The notes: a model not told the origin generated them from the letters alone. Shown: positions 27,544 to 36,473, numbered from the stretch's first letter. The stretch is 64,000 bases of DNA from DAOUJW01 sp034421015 (GCA_034421015.1 DAOUKT010000024.1:1-64000), one strand, 5' to 3'. Numbers and translations: made by a program.

Positions 27544-27882
27544 TCAGCCGCCGATTGCAGAGATGGCGTCGGCCTGGGAGGCGTGAATGGGGATGATCTT
27601 GTCAAACCCGCTGACCTCAAATATCTCCCGGACGGGCTCCGAGAGGGAGCAGAGCGCAAACCTTGCGTCTCTCCTCTGGAGCGATTTGGCGGTCATCAGG
27701 ACAACGCGAATGCCGGCGCTGCTGATGTACATGAGGTCTTCAAAGTTGAGGATAACCGCTCGGTCCGCGTCGTCGATTGCCGCATCCAGGTCATCCTGGA
27801 ACTCCCGGGCATTGGTCCCGTCTATCCGTCCATCGGCCCTGCAGACCAGGGTCTCTCCTGCACGCTCTGATGAGATAGCCAT
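27544..27882 (-). CDS. STAS-domain anti-sigma-factor antagonist
   Basis: 112 residues, single STAS domain. The phosphorylatable serine is in LMYISSAGIRVVL. It would cycle between phospho- and dephospho-forms under the kinase at 25866 and the phosphatase at 26279, binding the kinase when dephosphorylated. First gene of the operon. ATG 27882 has GGGAGA upstream and a candidate promoter at 27910-27937. Confidence 0.92.
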   Translation of the reverse strand: MAISSERAGETLVCRADGRIDGTNAREFQDDLDAAIDDADRAVILNFEDLMYISSAGIRVVLMTAKSLQRRDARFALCSLSEPVREIFEVSGFDKIIPIHASQADAISAIGG

Positions 27883-27909
27883 TACTCTTATCTCCCAACA
27901 CGCATAGAT

Positions 27910-27937
27910 ATTTTACTAGAGCAGCCAACTAAACCAA
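27910..27937 (-). promoter_or_regulatory. Candidate promoter of the signalling operon, flanked by an inverted repeat
   Basis: On the minus strand TTGGTT (27932-27937), a 16-base spacer and TAAAAT (27910-27915). Outside it, CCAACACG at 27895-27902 and CGTGTTGG at 27951-27958 are perfect inverted half-sites, one near the start point and one upstream of the -35, as an operator might be. Confidence 0.4.
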
Positions 27938-28049
27938 GACTACAACAATACGTGTTGGTTAGGCAATACCCTATCTCTACCGGCAAAGCTGTACCGGAAC
28001 TGCTGCAGGCGCAGGAGTCCAGACGCAACGGGTGACTTTGGGCGAAAAA

Positions 28050-28985
28050 CTAGTACGCGTCCGGGCTTCGGAACCAGTCCACCGTATTCCTCAGTCCATC
28101 CTCAAGAGAGAATCCCGGCTCCCACCCCAGGCCGCTGCGCGCCGCGGATATGTCCAGGAATATCTTGAAGACCTCCCCGGTCCTGGCAGGCCCGTAAATC
28201 GCGTCGCCGCCGTAGTCCGTCAGTCTCTTCAGCAGCCTGAAGATGTCGTTTATCGACGACCCCAGGCCTGCGCCTATGTTGAACGACTTCCCGCTTCCCT
28301 TCTCCATCGCCATGACGGCGGCCTCTGCAACGTCGTAAACGTGGACAAAGTCCCGCTCCTGCTCCCCGGCGCCGAAAATGGTAACGGGCCTGCCTTCGAG
28401 CATCGCCTGGGAGAATATCGCCACAACCCCCGCCTCGCCCTGGGGGTCCTGCCTGGGGCCGTAGACGTTGCCCAGCCGCAGAACGGTGTAGTCCAGGCCG
28501 GCGGACTCCCCGTAGACGTACAGGTACTTCTCCACGGCGTACTTGGACACTCCGTAGTGGGACAGGGGCCGGACGGGGTGGGCCTCGTCGCAGGGCAGAT
28601 ACACTGGGTCGCCGTAGATTGCGCCTCCGCTTGAGGTGTAGACCACCTTCCCAACGCCGTACTTGACGCAGTTCTGCAGCAGGTTGAGGGAGCCGCGAAC
28701 GTTGGTCTCCGCATCGAGAACAGGGTCCTGCATGGACCTTTGGACGCTGATCTGCCCGGCGAAGTGGAAGACGTACTCAGGCCTCTCGTGGGCAATCACG
28801 TCATCCAAATCCGGCGATGCAATGTCGATGTCATACAACGTTGCGCCAGCGGGAAGGTTGGCCAGCCGGCCGGAGCGAAGGTCGTCCACCACGGCAACGT
28901 GATGACCCAGCCCCGTCAGCCTGTCGACCGCGTGTGAGCCGATAAAGCCTCCGCCGCCCGTTACAAGCGCTCTCGCGGCCGCCAT
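28050..28985 (-). CDS. NAD-dependent sugar epimerase/dehydratase (GalE-like)
   Basis: 311 residues, extended short-chain dehydrogenase. The nucleotide-binding loop is VTGGGGFIGSH at residues 8-18, the catalytic Tyr-Lys pair is YGVSK near residue 145, TSSGGAIYG supplies the Ser, and the C-terminal half is typical of UDP-glucose 4-epimerase-like enzymes. The exact sugar is not predictable. GGGAG lies eight bases ahead of ATG 28985. It stands alone, 167 bp upstream (in plus coordinates, below) of the signalling operon promoter. Confidence 0.88.
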   Translation of the reverse strand: MAAARALVTGGGGFIGSHAVDRLTGLGHHVAVVDDLRSGRLANLPAGATLYDIDIASPDLDDVIAHERPEYVFHFAGQISVQRSMQDPVLDAETNVRGSLNLLQNCVKYGVGKVVYTSSGGAIYGDPVYLPCDEAHPVRPLSHYGVSKYAVEKYLYVYGESAGLDYTVLRLGNVYGPRQDPQGEAGVVAIFSQAMLEGRPVTIFGAGEQERDFVHVYDVAEAAVMAMEKGSGKSFNIGAGLGSSINDIFRLLKRLTDYGGDAIYGPARTGEVFKIFLDISAARSGLGWEPGFSLEDGLRNTVDWFRSPDAY

Positions 28986-29126
28986 CAGGACTGCTCCCTA
29001 TCGAGGTGATTCCCGTTCATGGGTGTGGAGTATATCAGAGGCGCACCGGGATAGAAAGGACGAGCGTCCCGGGCCTTTCTCCATACGGGTTGGTAACGCC
29101 AACGTCGGTTGGAGTCTAACTCCCTT

Positions 29127-29220
29127 CCCGCTCATGTGGTTCGACTGGCTCACCATGAGCAGTAAGACTGCGGACATAGCCGACACCGCTCATTTACTTC
29201 GACAAGCTCAGTATGAGCGG
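29127..29220. repeat. Paired TTCGAC/GAGC intergenic repeat, second locus
   Basis: CCGCTCATGTGGTTCGACTGG is matched by a second unit ending CTTCGACAAGCTCAGTATGAGCGG, the same design as at 7017-7109. It lies in the 319-bp gap between the epimerase and aldolase genes, where I see no other structure. Confidence 0.7.
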
Positions 29221-29304
29221 CGTCGCTCGCCATTACCAACGCCTGTTGAGAACAAACCCAGGACCTGCAACGCCTCCCCGCGTCAAGGCGGAGTCACGCC
29301 CCGG

Positions 29305-29976
29305 CTAGTCGCTGCTTTGAGGCGGCTTGTTCTTCATCAGGTACATCGCCCTCTCCGTCTCGACTACGTCCTCGGCCAGCGGATTCGCTCCGCCGAGCAT
29401 CGAAGACCAGACGAATATCTGGGCCGCCCTCTCGACAAGCTCGCAGACGCCAAGGGCCTGTTCGGCGGTCCCGCCCACACCCAGGAGGCCGTGGTTCCTG
29501 AGCATCACGGCGGCGCGGTCCTCCAGGGCGATGCACGCGCTCTCCGCAAGCTCGTCGCTGCCGGGAAAGCCGTAGTCCGCCACCTTCACCGCTCCCCCAA
29601 CGGCGACTACCAACTCGTCGATGATGGGGGGAAGGTCAAGCCCTGACACGGCCAGCACGGAGGCGTATACGGAATGGGTGTGGACAACTGCGCCAACGTC
29701 TGCCCTAGCCCTGTAGACTGCCGCGTGGGTCAGGGTCTCAACGGAGGGCGCAAGATCGCCCTCAACGGGGTCGCCGGAGTAGTCCACAACGACCAGGTCT
29801 TCGCTGCTCATTCTATCGTATGGCAGCTGAGAGGGCGTTATCAGCAGAAGGCCCCTATCGCCGCTGCGCTCCAGGCACATGCTGACGTTGCCGCTGGCCC
29901 CAGACACCAGGCCCCCGGAGGCCATTCGCTGCACCACGCGCAGCAGCTCTTCCCGCTCCCCTTGCCAACTGCTCAT
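29305..29976 (-). CDS. Class II aldolase/adducin family protein
   Basis: 223 residues. Zinc-dependent sugar-phosphate aldolase/epimerase fold: SGASGNVSMCL binds the phosphate, the catalytic acid probably lies in PSVETLTHAAVYRA, and zinc ligands include VVHTHSVYAS and a later His in MLRNHGLLGVGG. Candidates are fuculose- or rhamnulose-phosphate aldolase or ribulose-phosphate epimerase types. ATG 29976 follows AGAGGGG. It is 82 nt downstream of hpnE on the same strand and may share its transcript, but no functional link to squalene is evident. Confidence 0.87.
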   Translation of the reverse strand: MSSWQGEREELLRVVQRMASGGLVSGASGNVSMCLERSGDRGLLLITPSQLPYDRMSSEDLVVVDYSGDPVEGDLAPSVETLTHAAVYRARADVGAVVHTHSVYASVLAVSGLDLPPIIDELVVAVGGAVKVADYGFPGSDELAESACIALEDRAAVMLRNHGLLGVGGTAEQALGVCELVERAAQIFVWSSMLGGANPLAEDVVETERAMYLMKNKPPQSSD

Positions 29977-30058
29977 GATCAACCCCTCTATAAGGGCATG
30001 CCCTCCATGACGGCGCGAAGCTCGTCCAGGCCAGTTGTAGCATGGGACGGCAGCGCCT

Positions 30059-31435
30059 TCACGCCTCCCCCTCGCTGTCGGCCAGCGCATGGGCGGCCAT
30101 CCGTCCGCTGCGCACCGCCCCCTCCATAGTGCCCGGCCAGCCGGTGTCCACCCACTCTCCCGCCAGAAAGAGGTTAGGTATGGGCGTCGCGCTGGGAAGG
30201 CGAAGGGCCTCCGCGCCGGGGATGCAGCGGAACGTGGCGCGGGGCTGCTTCACAACCAGCAGGCGCTCCACTGAAGCCTCTCCGGCCCTTGGGAAGGCTC
30301 GCTCCATCTCGCGGATAAACATCTCGCGAATCTCCTGCTTGGGCATATCGGCGTACCGCCACGCGCCGCTCAGCGAGATGCACAGGTACTGCCCGGCATC
30401 CTCGCCGTTGCCGCTCATCCGGGTCTTGTTGAAAACCCACTGCAGGGGGCTGTCCACAAAACCGCAGAAGGTCTCCTCCATAACCGGCCTGTCGTACCAG
30501 ATGTGCACGTCAACGATGGGCGAGTATGACAAGCCCTGGGCCCGGGAGAAGAAGTCACCCTCCGCCAGCGGACGGGGAAGCATCGACACAAGGTCGTAGG
30601 AGGGCAGGGCTGATATGTACCAGTCGCCTTTGACGGTCCCGCTGGACGTCTGAACGCCGCACACCCTGCCGCCTTCCACCGCGATCTCTCTGGCGGCCGC
30701 GGCCGCCATCACCTCCCCTCCCCTGTCCGACAGGTATGACCTGGCAGCCTCGGACACAAGCTCCGTCAGCCCCACTCTGGCGTACCCGATGGCCGCGCTG
30801 GCCCCGGACTTCAGCACCCCCTCCTGGAACACCATCAGCCCCATGTCGGCGCTGACCTCCGATATGTCGTCGTTGAGGGTGGGAAGTATGATGAGGTTCC
30901 AGAACCTGTCTATGACCGAATCCGTCTGGCGATGTCGCTTCAGCCACGCTGCAAAGGTCTCTTCGCCGGCGCCCCCCTTCCCGTTTCTTCGATTGGCAAG
31001 ATGGATGCGGAGACCGCCGTAGAGGACGCGGAGCTTCTCGCTCCAGGACAGGTGAGGATAGCTCAGCAGGGATGGCGCAAGATGCAGGGGCGCGGGCAGA
31101 CCGGCGCTTCGCAGGAAACCGCGCTTGCCGCCATCGGCCAGCACTGGGACGTCCAGCCTTGGAGGGATGTGGGTGTTCTCCAGGACTCCCAGCTTCTTGA
31201 GGAAGTCCATGTAGGCGGTGCAGCAGCCAAGGAACACGTGCTGGCCGTTGTCCACCTCCTGGCCCGTATCCGGCTCCGGGAAGGAGAAGGCCCGGCCTCC
31301 CAGGAAGGGCCTCTTCTCCATGAGGACCACCGGGTGACCGCGGTCGGCCAGGTCGCAGGCGGCGGCCATTCCCGCGAGCCCGCCCCCGATAACTACGACC
31401 TTTCCGTGACCCTTGCCGCCAGTCCGTTCGCCCAT
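30059..31435 (-). CDS. hpnE: Hydroxysqualene dehydroxylase HpnE
   Basis: FAD-dependent enzyme that reduces hydroxysqualene to squalene, third step from farnesyl diphosphate. The dinucleotide-binding motif VVIGGGLAGMAAACDLA is at residues 13-29, the family mark DNGQHVFLGCC near residue 63, and the C-terminal FAD contact is FLAGEWVDTGWPGTMEGAV. 458 residues is typical. Its start lies 43 nt inside the end of hpnD. Confidence 0.94.
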   Translation of the reverse strand: MGERTGGKGHGKVVVIGGGLAGMAAACDLADRGHPVVLMEKRPFLGGRAFSFPEPDTGQEVDNGQHVFLGCCTAYMDFLKKLGVLENTHIPPRLDVPVLADGGKRGFLRSAGLPAPLHLAPSLLSYPHLSWSEKLRVLYGGLRIHLANRRNGKGGAGEETFAAWLKRHRQTDSVIDRFWNLIILPTLNDDISEVSADMGLMVFQEGVLKSGASAAIGYARVGLTELVSEAARSYLSDRGGEVMAAAAAREIAVEGGRVCGVQTSSGTVKGDWYISALPSYDLVSMLPRPLAEGDFFSRAQGLSYSPIVDVHIWYDRPVMEETFCGFVDSPLQWVFNKTRMSGNGEDAGQYLCISLSGAWRYADMPKQEIREMFIREMERAFPRAGEASVERLLVVKQPRATFRCIPGAEALRLPSATPIPNLFLAGEWVDTGWPGTMEGAVRSGRMAAHALADSEGEA

Positions 31436-32268
31436 AACCTCGCCATTAGCAGGAGCTTCTCCCGGGTGCTGAGGCCAACCCTCCTGCCGAACACGTTGTA
31501 GCCGGACGCCTCAATCCGGTCCAGAATGCGGCTGTATGTGCCGTGAAGCACAGCCGGACACGCCCGGGACCTGGGGGACAGCAGGGGTAGAAGCTGCCTG
31601 CCCTTCTTGAAGTACTCCCTTGCCCGCTCCACCTGGAACCTCATAAGCTCCCTGAAGTTGTCGTTCACCACCCCGCGGAACAGCTCATCCTCCGTGCAGC
31701 CGAACCGGGACAGCTCGTCCTGGGGCAGGTAAATCCTGTCGCGCTCCAGGTCCTCCTCCACGTCCCGCAGGATGTTCGTCAGCTGCATAGCCAGCCCCAG
31801 GTCGACGGCGTACTCCACCGCCCTGGTGTCATTGTATCCGAATATCTCGATGCAGATCAGGCCCACCGACGAGGCCACCCGATAGCAGTATTCCCTCAGC
31901 TCCTCGAAGGTGGCGTACCGCGTCTTGGATATGTCCATCTCGACGCCGAGGATCACGTCTTCCAGATGCTCAGCCGGAATCTTGTACGTCTGGACGGCGT
32001 CCTCCAGGGCAACGTACACCTGGCCGCGAGGGTCGCCTGAGCGGGCGCTGGCAAGCAGGTCTCTCTGCTCCGCCACCAGCCGCAGCTTCTCGTCGTCCTC
32101 AATGAAGTCGTCCGTCGCGTCGTCGCACAGGCGGCAGAAGGCGTAGACGGCGTAGATCGCCCTGCGCTTGGCAGGAGGCAGGGTGATGAAGGCGTAGTAG
32201 AAGTTCCTGGCGCGCTCTTTGGTGAGGCTCCGGCAAAACTCGTACGCCCGGTCCAGGTCACTGGCCAT
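31393..32268 (-). CDS. hpnD: Presqualene diphosphate synthase HpnD
   Basis: Condenses two farnesyl diphosphates to presqualene diphosphate. Squalene/phytoene synthase fold with the two Asp-rich motifs, FCRLCDDATDD near residue 50 and LTNILRDVEEDLERDRIYLP near 170. 291 residues is normal. ATG 32268 follows GGGAGG. It is 26 nt after hpnC and overlaps hpnE by 43 nt. Confidence 0.92.
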   Translation of the reverse strand: MASDLDRAYEFCRSLTKERARNFYYAFITLPPAKRRAIYAVYAFCRLCDDATDDFIEDDEKLRLVAEQRDLLASARSGDPRGQVYVALEDAVQTYKIPAEHLEDVILGVEMDISKTRYATFEELREYCYRVASSVGLICIEIFGYNDTRAVEYAVDLGLAMQLTNILRDVEEDLERDRIYLPQDELSRFGCTEDELFRGVVNDNFRELMRFQVERAREYFKKGRQLLPLLSPRSRACPAVLHGTYSRILDRIEASGYNVFGRRVGLSTREKLLLMARLWANGLAARVTERS

Positions 32269-32294
32269 GAACGCCTCCCGGCCCTCCGGCGAGA

Positions 32295-33185
32295 TTATCG
32301 GTTGCTTCTCTTCAGCTTTAGCCTGGCCGCCGTGCTCGCGACAAGCCAGGCCCTTGAGAGCTTGGAAAGGGTTGGACGGCTACCCAGAACGTCGTAGTTG
32401 CGGCGTTCGATGGCGTTGAGAATGTGCAGACCGCCTTTGGTGAACAGGGCGATGTCCAGCCGCGCCGGCCCGTCAACCAGGTCCACCAGCCCGGCGCCCT
32501 GCCGGAAGAGGTCCCTGGCGCGGTCGACCTCAAAGCGCATCAGGGCCCTGAAGGAGTCGTCCGCCAGTCCCTTTTGCAGCTTGTCCTCGGAGTACCCGAA
32601 ACGCTCCATATCCTCCTGGGGGATGTAGACGCGGCCCATGTCCCAGTCCCGGCGCACGTCCTGCCAGAAGTTGGTCAGCTGGAGCGCAGTGCAGGTGGCG
32701 TCCGCCAGCCGCTGCCTCTCAGCGTCCCTGTACCCGAACAGGTACAGGAATAGATGCCCGACGGGATTGGCGGAGTGGTCGCAGTAGAACAGCAGGTCGT
32801 CGTAGGTGGGATGGCGGCCGGCTCCCTGGTCCATGCGGTTGGCCTCCACCAGCTTGAGAAACGGCTCCCTGGGGATCTCAAAGCGATGGATAGTCTCTCG
32901 GAGGGCAATCGAGACGGGATGTGTGGGCGTGCCGTCGTAGCAGCTGCGAAGCTCCTCCTCCCACCAGTCCAGCAGGCTCAGGCGGTCTCCCGGCGACTCA
33001 TCGCCAAGGTCGTCTACAAAGCGGCAGTAGGCGTAGACGGCGTAGACGTGAGGCCGCTTCTCACGGGGAAGAAACCACGAGGCTACTGTGAAGTTCTCGT
33101 AGTGAGACCTGGCGAGCTTCCGGCAGTACTCATACGACTGCTCCACGCTCCAACGGCTGCGAGCGCCCGCAATGAGGGAGTCCAT
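32295..33185 (-). CDS. hpnC: Hydroxysqualene synthase HpnC
   Basis: Second squalene/phytoene synthase paralogue of the pathway, converting presqualene diphosphate to hydroxysqualene. Asp-rich motifs are YCRFVDDLGDE near residue 56 and LTNFWQDVRRDWDMGRVYIP. 296 residues. HNFTVAS-type HpnC features appear as HYENFTVASWFLP. The hpnC-D-E order makes the HpnC/HpnD assignment firm. The gap to yjbQ is 12 nt. Confidence 0.92.
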   Translation of the reverse strand: MDSLIAGARSRWSVEQSYEYCRKLARSHYENFTVASWFLPREKRPHVYAVYAYCRFVDDLGDESPGDRLSLLDWWEEELRSCYDGTPTHPVSIALRETIHRFEIPREPFLKLVEANRMDQGAGRHPTYDDLLFYCDHSANPVGHLFLYLFGYRDAERQRLADATCTALQLTNFWQDVRRDWDMGRVYIPQEDMERFGYSEDKLQKGLADDSFRALMRFEVDRARDLFRQGAGLVDLVDGPARLDIALFTKGGLHILNAIERRNYDVLGSRPTLSKLSRAWLVASTAARLKLKRSNR

Positions 33186-33197
33186 GTCCCCCTTTCG

Positions 33198-33641
33198 TCA
33201 TACGCCCAGGATCTGTACCACGACCTCCCTGGGCCGAGGCATATCCAGCTCAATGAGAAACACCCTCTGCCACCGTCCCAGCTGGAGCTGGCCGTTCACT
33301 ATCGGTATGTTCTCGCTGGTGCCGAGCAGAAGATGCTGGCAATGGGCATGGCCGTTGGGACACTCGTCCTCGGTCATGTTCACCGTGCGGATGGAGAAGT
33401 CGTTGTGCTGGTAGTCGCCGTTGCGGGACGCCACCTTCTCCAGGAAGGCGGTCATGTCGTTCAGAAGCAGGGGCTCGTTTTCGTTTATCCGGATGGCGGC
33501 CGTCGTGTGCTTTGAGTAGACCACGGCAAAGCCGTTTTGCACCTCCGAATCTCTGACGTACCCGCAAACCCCGTCCGTGATATCTATGAACTCGGGCGCA
33601 GTGGTGGTGTCCATCTTGATGCAGTAGGTGCTCGCTTTCAT
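33198..33641 (-). CDS. YjbQ/UPF0047 family protein
   Basis: 147 residues covering the whole UPF0047 domain, with the conserved SKHTTAAIRINENEP, NGHAHCQHLLLGTS and LGRWQRVFLIELD. YjbQ proteins show weak thiamin-phosphate-synthase activity in some hosts; their real role is unclear. ATG 33641 is chosen from its AGAGG site and family alignment; the frame is open to 33725. It sits between the polyprenyl synthase and hpnC genes, likely a passenger in the operon. Confidence 0.9.
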   Translation of the reverse strand: MKASTYCIKMDTTTAPEFIDITDGVCGYVRDSEVQNGFAVVYSKHTTAAIRINENEPLLLNDMTAFLEKVASRNGDYQHNDFSIRTVNMTEDECPNGHAHCQHLLLGTSENIPIVNGQLQLGRWQRVFLIELDMPRPREVVVQILGV

Positions 33642-33793
33642 TGACCTCTCTAGTCTCCTTACCATGGCTGGTCTCCCCTTACTCCAAGTTTTCAACCTAT
33701 CATAGCGATGTAATTTTTGCAACATCTCCAGGCGGATTATGCACGATTCCGCCCATACGCGCCGCCTCCGGGCACCCCGACGACGAAACTTGC

Positions 33794-34903
33794 CTACCGC
33801 TGCCGGGTCAGCAGGAAGTCCACAAGCTCCTGCATCTCCCCGCGGGCGGCCTCCGTAGTCTCAGCGCTCCGCATGGCCTGCTGCGCCAGCCCCGCCTGAC
33901 GCTCTGCGAGCCTCTGGACGTAGGCCCTGACGCCCAGTTCCTCCATTACCTCCATCAAGGCGGCGACGTCCCCGTCGTCCACCTCATCTTTGGAATATGC
34001 CGACTGAATCAGCTCTCTCTGCACGCCGTCCGCCCTCTCAAGGGCGTAGACCAGGGGCAGGGAGTTCTTCCTCCGGCGCAGGTCGCTGCCTATTGGCTTG
34101 CCGGTCTCCTCCTCGGATCCCCACACGCCCAGGTAGTCGTCCCTTATCTGGAAGGCCAGCCCCAAGTAGCTTCCGCAGTTGGACAGGGCCTGCACAGTCT
34201 CCGAGTCCCCTCCCCCGGCCAGGGAACCCATCTGCATGGAGCAGCGAATCAACGCCCCCGTCTTCTTCGCTATCATCTCCAGGTATCCGGCCGTGTCCAC
34301 ATCCGTCCGACCCTCGAAGTCCATGTCCATGTACTGGCCCTCTATCATCTCAAGGTAGGCCTCGCTGAGCGCACGGCTGCAGGCCGACGCCACTTCCGGC
34401 GCGAGCTTGTCGCCGGAGAGTCCCTGCACTCCCAGGTCCGCCGTGATACGCATCACGTTACCGGCGTGCAGCGCCTTGGGCTTGCCCCAGACTGCCCACA
34501 CCGTTGGCCGGTGGTGGCGCAGCAGGTCGCCGTCCTGGATGTCGTCGTGGATGAGGGAGAAGTTGTGCACAAGCTCCAGCGCAGCGGCCGCCGGCAGAGC
34601 CTGCTCCAGCCTACCGCCCACGGCCTCGCATGCGAACATGCAGAGGGAGGGACGGAGTCGCTTCCCCTGGCCCAGGGCCGTTGCGGCCCCCCTCTCATCG
34701 ACCCAGCCCATGTGGTACCTGAGCATAGTGGAGATGTCCGGGTCGTTGGGAGAAAGGAGAGCGCCAAGGGCCTCTTCGATTCCAGCCAGGTATCTCTGGA
34801 GGATATCGGGAACGCCCCCGTTCAGGCGTCGCGAGCCTTGCGCGGACGGCTCTCCGCCGGCGCCCGAGGCTGTAAAGTCGATGGCCGTCTGTTGGTCTGG
34901 CAC
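33794..34903 (-). CDS. Polyprenyl (farnesyl/geranylgeranyl) diphosphate synthase
   Basis: 369 residues, all-trans isoprenyl diphosphate synthase. The first Asp-rich motif is LIHDDIQDGD, with RHHRPTVW after it, and the second is FQIRDDYLGVWG followed by the basic GKPIGSDLRRRKNSLP. It makes the prenyl diphosphate used by HpnC/HpnD downstream, so farnesyl diphosphate is the likely product. The start is uncertain: GTG 34903 follows GGTGGAGC; an ATG at 34957 in the same frame has no ribosome site. Confidence 0.88.
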   Translation of the reverse strand: MPDQQTAIDFTASGAGGEPSAQGSRRLNGGVPDILQRYLAGIEEALGALLSPNDPDISTMLRYHMGWVDERGAATALGQGKRLRPSLCMFACEAVGGRLEQALPAAAALELVHNFSLIHDDIQDGDLLRHHRPTVWAVWGKPKALHAGNVMRITADLGVQGLSGDKLAPEVASACSRALSEAYLEMIEGQYMDMDFEGRTDVDTAGYLEMIAKKTGALIRCSMQMGSLAGGGDSETVQALSNCGSYLGLAFQIRDDYLGVWGSEEETGKPIGSDLRRRKNSLPLVYALERADGVQRELIQSAYSKDEVDDGDVAALMEVMEELGVRAYVQRLAERQAGLAQQAMRSAETTEAARGEMQELVDFLLTRQR

Positions 34904-35089
34904 TCTGCTACTTGCTCCACCGGGATACTTCGCATTGCGATGTACGCAGAATAGCATGGGTGATACCGGGTGTCAAGGATTATCACTATTGCGAATGCGG
35001 CCACAGGGCTGGAGCGAAATGGGCTCCGGGGGGCCCACGCCCCGCCCCTGGACTCCTGCCTGCGCAGGAGTGGTTGGCGCTCTCCTCAC

Positions 35090-35227
35090 CGTCATTCCGG
35101 CGGAAGCCGGAATCCAGAGCGTCCGATATAGATGGCAATAGATTCCCGTTGTCGCGAGAATGACTAGGAGCGTATTGCCTCCGAGATGCCGCCGTAGTTA
35201 CGGAAGAGTATCCCTACCCAGGAGTGG
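35090..35227 (-). repeat. Composite two-hairpin intergenic element, copy 2
   Basis: Inverted copy of the element at 17717. Hairpin ATTCCGGC/GCCGGAAT is at 35094-35113, a spacer GTCCGATATAGATGGCAATAG, a partly decayed hairpin ATTCCCGTTGTCGCGAGAAT at 35142-35161, then GCGTATTGCCTCCGAGATGCC and the tail TACCCAGGAGTGG. A separate short hairpin CTCCTGC/GCAGGAG is at 35052-35071. Together these fill the 332-bp gap between the prenyl synthase and sbcD; nothing coding is seen. Confidence 0.78.
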
Positions 35228-35235
35228 ACGCGCGC

Positions 35236-36471
35236 CTACCCGCCCTCCGCCTCTTCCCTGATGAGGCTCTCTGCGAAGCCCATGAGAGTCTCCACCCTCT
35301 CCGCCGGGACCTTGGCCGTATCCAGGTACAGGCGCAGCGCCTCCTGGGGCGACAGCCCCTCCACCGTCGCTGCCCCCAGCCGCGTGCGACGCTCCCTGGT
35401 CACTTCCCGGACTATGGGCGCAACGTAGTGGGCCTCCGACAGCGCGGCGCGCACGTCGTTCTCCCGCAGCTGCGCCTCCACCTCCTGGGGCATTGTGATC
35501 CGCACCCTGACTATGGCGTCCGCGACGCGCCTGCGGCCGATGGCCCTTATCGCCTCCTGCGTCGGGTCCTCGTCCGCGTCGACCTTGACCTCGATTGTGA
35601 GGAAGCGCCTGGCCCCGACCGGCAGAAAGCGAAAGTCGGCCATGCGCTCACCCCTGGGCGCGTCCGGGTCAAGGTCGATGACGCAGAACCCCTTTTCATC
35701 GTTCTCCTCGCCAAAATCTATGCGCTCCAGGCTGCCTGTGTAGACCACGTGGGGATTGACGGAGAGCACCTGGTGCTTGTGGATGTGGCCCAGGGCAACG
35801 TAGTCCAGCTCCGGCCGGGCAAGGGCGCTCAGCATGAGGACGGGGTCATGGCCCAGGAGCATGGACTGCTCCGAGCTTGTCCTGGCGGTGTTCAGCGAGA
35901 CGTGGGCGGTCAGGAGCGCGGGCACGGCGGGGTCAAGGCTCTCGATCTGCCACGCCACGAGGCTGGTAACCCGCTCCTGTAGCTGCCGGTTGATCTGGTC
36001 GATGGTGAGGCTGCGGGTCTCCTCCCTGGCCAGGAACGCGCTGCGCCGGATCCAGGGCAGTGCGACTATCTGCACCGGGCCGGCGGCGGTCTGCACTACG
36101 TAGGTGTCCAGGCGGTCGCCGATGGTGACGTTGGGGACGGAAAGCGTAGGGAAGATGTCCAGGGCCGTTGCCCGGCTGGCGATGTGGGGAATGTCGTGGT
36201 TGCCCAGCAGCAGGAAGACGGGCAAGCCGCCCTCGGCCATGCGTGCGATGCGCCTGGCAAACTCCCGCTGGTGAGTCTGCGACGGGTCGCGGCTCTTGTA
36301 GGCGTCGCCGGCGAATAGCACGAGGTCCACGGCGTTGTCCAGGGCGTAGTCCACCACCTCATCGAAGGTGGCGAGGAAGTCCATCAGCCGGGCGCTCAGC
36401 CCCGTCGACGGGTCGGTTGTGCCGTAGCTCTCGACGCCTATGTGCACGTCCGAGAAGTGCAGAATGCGCAT
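35236..36471 (-). CDS. sbcD: DNA repair exonuclease SbcD (Mre11-like nuclease subunit)
   Basis: 411 residues. Mn-dependent phosphoesterase motifs: HFSDVHIG (I), FAGDAYKSRD (II), LGNHDIP (III), TAHVSL (IV) and LGHIHKHQ (V). SbcD normally pairs with the SbcC ATPase to cut hairpins and process ends, but no sbcC is next to it, so the partner must lie elsewhere. ATG 36471 is 2 nt after the hicA stop with GGGAGG ten bases upstream; an in-frame GTG at 36489 is less likely. Confidence 0.88.
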   Translation of the reverse strand: MRILHFSDVHIGVESYGTTDPSTGLSARLMDFLATFDEVVDYALDNAVDLVLFAGDAYKSRDPSQTHQREFARRIARMAEGGLPVFLLLGNHDIPHIASRATALDIFPTLSVPNVTIGDRLDTYVVQTAAGPVQIVALPWIRRSAFLAREETRSLTIDQINRQLQERVTSLVAWQIESLDPAVPALLTAHVSLNTARTSSEQSMLLGHDPVLMLSALARPELDYVALGHIHKHQVLSVNPHVVYTGSLERIDFGEENDEKGFCVIDLDPDAPRGERMADFRFLPVGARRFLTIEVKVDADEDPTQEAIRAIGRRRVADAIVRVRITMPQEVEAQLRENDVRAALSEAHYVAPIVREVTRERRTRLGAATVEGLSPQEALRLYLDTAKVPAERVETLMGFAESLIREEAEGG

Positions 36472-36473
36472 GG

